Origin: Bursaphelenchus xylophilus
Taxonomy: Eukaryota; Nematoda; Chromadorea; Rhabditida; Aphelenchoididae
NCBI GenBank assembly: GCA_904066235.2
Contig: CAJFCV020000001.1
Span: 1,116,001 to 1,180,000 of the forward strand
DNA: 64,000 nucleotides
Direction of reading: 5' to 3'
Under the pieces are notes generated by a model. The model searched no databases and was not told the DNA's origin. It saw nothing but the letters and a program-made list of their open reading frames with translations. Both the position numbers and the translations under genes were made by a program. Numbering within the stretch: position 1 is the stretch's first letter; the number at the start of each line of letters is the position of its first letter. Shown one piece after another: positions 63,430-64,000 of the stretch.

Positions 63430-63529
63430 GGATTAATTTCCCAAGTTAAAGGTTAGCTTGAGATTCCAGCTCCTGAAAAGCGTGGCTGAACAAGAAAATT
63501 TTGGAAAGTTTGACTAAAAAGTCGAACAA
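63430..63529 (+). ncRNA. Spliced-leader-like RNA, copy 3
   Basis: Leader at 63430-63451 has the copy 2 form (GGATTAATTTCCC). GT donor at 63452, Sm-type AATTTTGG and the 3' hairpin are present. Opposite orientation to copies 1 and 2. Confidence 0.78.
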
Positions 63530-63614
63530 ATATCAATTCAAATGTATTTAATTCATGATATACCATCTAAAATACGGTTCTGATTTCTCTATTCAAATCA
63601 AAAAAGTCAAAAAT

Positions 63615-63732
63615 GCGTACGCCACTTGAGATTCCAAGGACGTCTCCGATCCAAGTACTAATCAAGCGCACCGTTGCTTAACTTGCCAGATCGGACGGGA
63701 TGGCGTGCTTTCAACGGGCTATGGGCGTACAC
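63615..63732 (-). rRNA. 5S ribosomal RNA, copy 3
   Basis: Minus-strand 118-nt copy, core as in copies 1 and 2. Helix I reads GTGTACGCC against GGCGTACGC. A TTTTT run follows the 3' end. Confidence 0.95.
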
Positions 63733-63893
63733 ACTGCCCTCTCTTTCCATTTTTGATTTCATTCCGCGCAATTCATTTCTGGACATTATTTCTCTTATAT
63801 TTTGCTTATCCTAGGTTTAAATTCGTTCCAATCTGTTTCAAAACATTCCACTTGACTTTTTCATATTCCTATTTTTGATTTCTTCCAGACTTT

Positions 63894-64000
63894 ATGTCCA
63901 ATTACACTGCCAAAAATGCGCCTATGATGAAAGTTTCCTTCAAATTCGATGTCACCACCAACGGTTCGCACAACGGACTCCTCATCACGACGGGTATTCA
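63894..64000 (+). CDS. Start of an unidentified gene, cut by the window end
   Basis: A strong acceptor TTTCTTCCAG ends at 63888, then ACTTT and ATG at 63894. 35 codons are open (MSNYTAKNAPMMKVSFKFDV onward) with coding-like composition. The acceptor could be a trans-splice or intron site. I do not recognise the protein from this fragment. Confidence 0.5.
   Translation, partial: MSNYTAKNAPMMKVSFKFDVTTNGSHNGLLITTGI

Larger units (their letters stand above)
63241..63857. repeat. 5S/SL duplicated unit, inverted copy
   Basis: Runs antiparallel to 58276-58880 over nearly its whole length, including flanks beyond the RNA genes (CCCAGCCAAAAAGGAAAGGG upstream, AAAACATTCCACTTGAC downstream). Confidence 0.8.

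Overview
The window is nematode nuclear DNA, most likely Caenorhabditis or a close relative. The evidence is short introns with TTTCAG-type acceptors, seven serpentine chemoreceptor genes, an MSP-domain gene, a worm-type fatty acid desaturase, and 5S rRNA genes paired tail-to-tail with spliced-leader-like RNA genes. Several MITE families also look like ones I associate with Caenorhabditis; that last point is from memory and was not searched. Layout: (1) Bases 1 to about 12.4 kb are the right-hand part of a Maverick/Polinton, a virus-like DNA transposon. Its left end lies outside the window and its right terminal repeat could not be recognised. It carries a packaging ATPase, a TATA-binding-protein (TBP) homologue, a basic virion-type protein, a major capsid candidate, a four-ORF compact block ending in an adenain-like protease, a seven-exon protein-primed DNA polymerase on the minus strand, a minor capsid candidate and a DD35E integrase. 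(2) 12.4-14.3 kb is gene-free and repeat-rich. (3) 14.3-32.5 kb holds six Srh/Sri-like chemoreceptor genes with nearly invariant exon lengths; a seventh lies at 46.5-47.9 kb. They are interspersed with MITEs and a 1.5 kb Tc1-like foldback element. (4) 32.7-37.4 kb is a minus-strand fat-2-like desaturase whose introns are full of transposons. (5) 37.4-42.2 kb is gene-free, with MITEs and tandem arrays carrying an ATGTTATACGATGA-type core. (6) 42.3-45.6 kb has an MSP-domain gene (minus) and a papain-family cysteine protease (plus). (7) 49.0-49.2 kb is a small unknown coding gene. (8) 50.7-57.9 kb is the 13-exon RBBP6/DWNN homologue. (9) 58.4-63.7 kb holds three 5S/SL-RNA pairs, two in tandem and one inverted, around several palindromic elements. 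A downstream gene starts at 63.9 kb. The most striking observation is in the Maverick. It encodes a compact TBP that keeps all four DNA-intercalating phenylalanines. Six of its gene starts, plus the TBP gene itself, have the same TATA-like octamer TATTTAAG a short distance upstream; the polymerase gene does not. I infer, without proof, that the element brings its own TBP to transcribe a dedicated set of mostly structural genes from a uniform promoter. Two apparent lesions suggest this copy may be decaying or may rely on unusual decoding: the capsid reading frame is out of register with its only nearby ATG at an A6 run, and the intron that splits polymerase motif C ends in GG instead of AG. The second notable system is the SL RNA: three copies of a leader differing from canonical SL1 at three or four of 22 positions, with an Sm site and plausible stem-loops.
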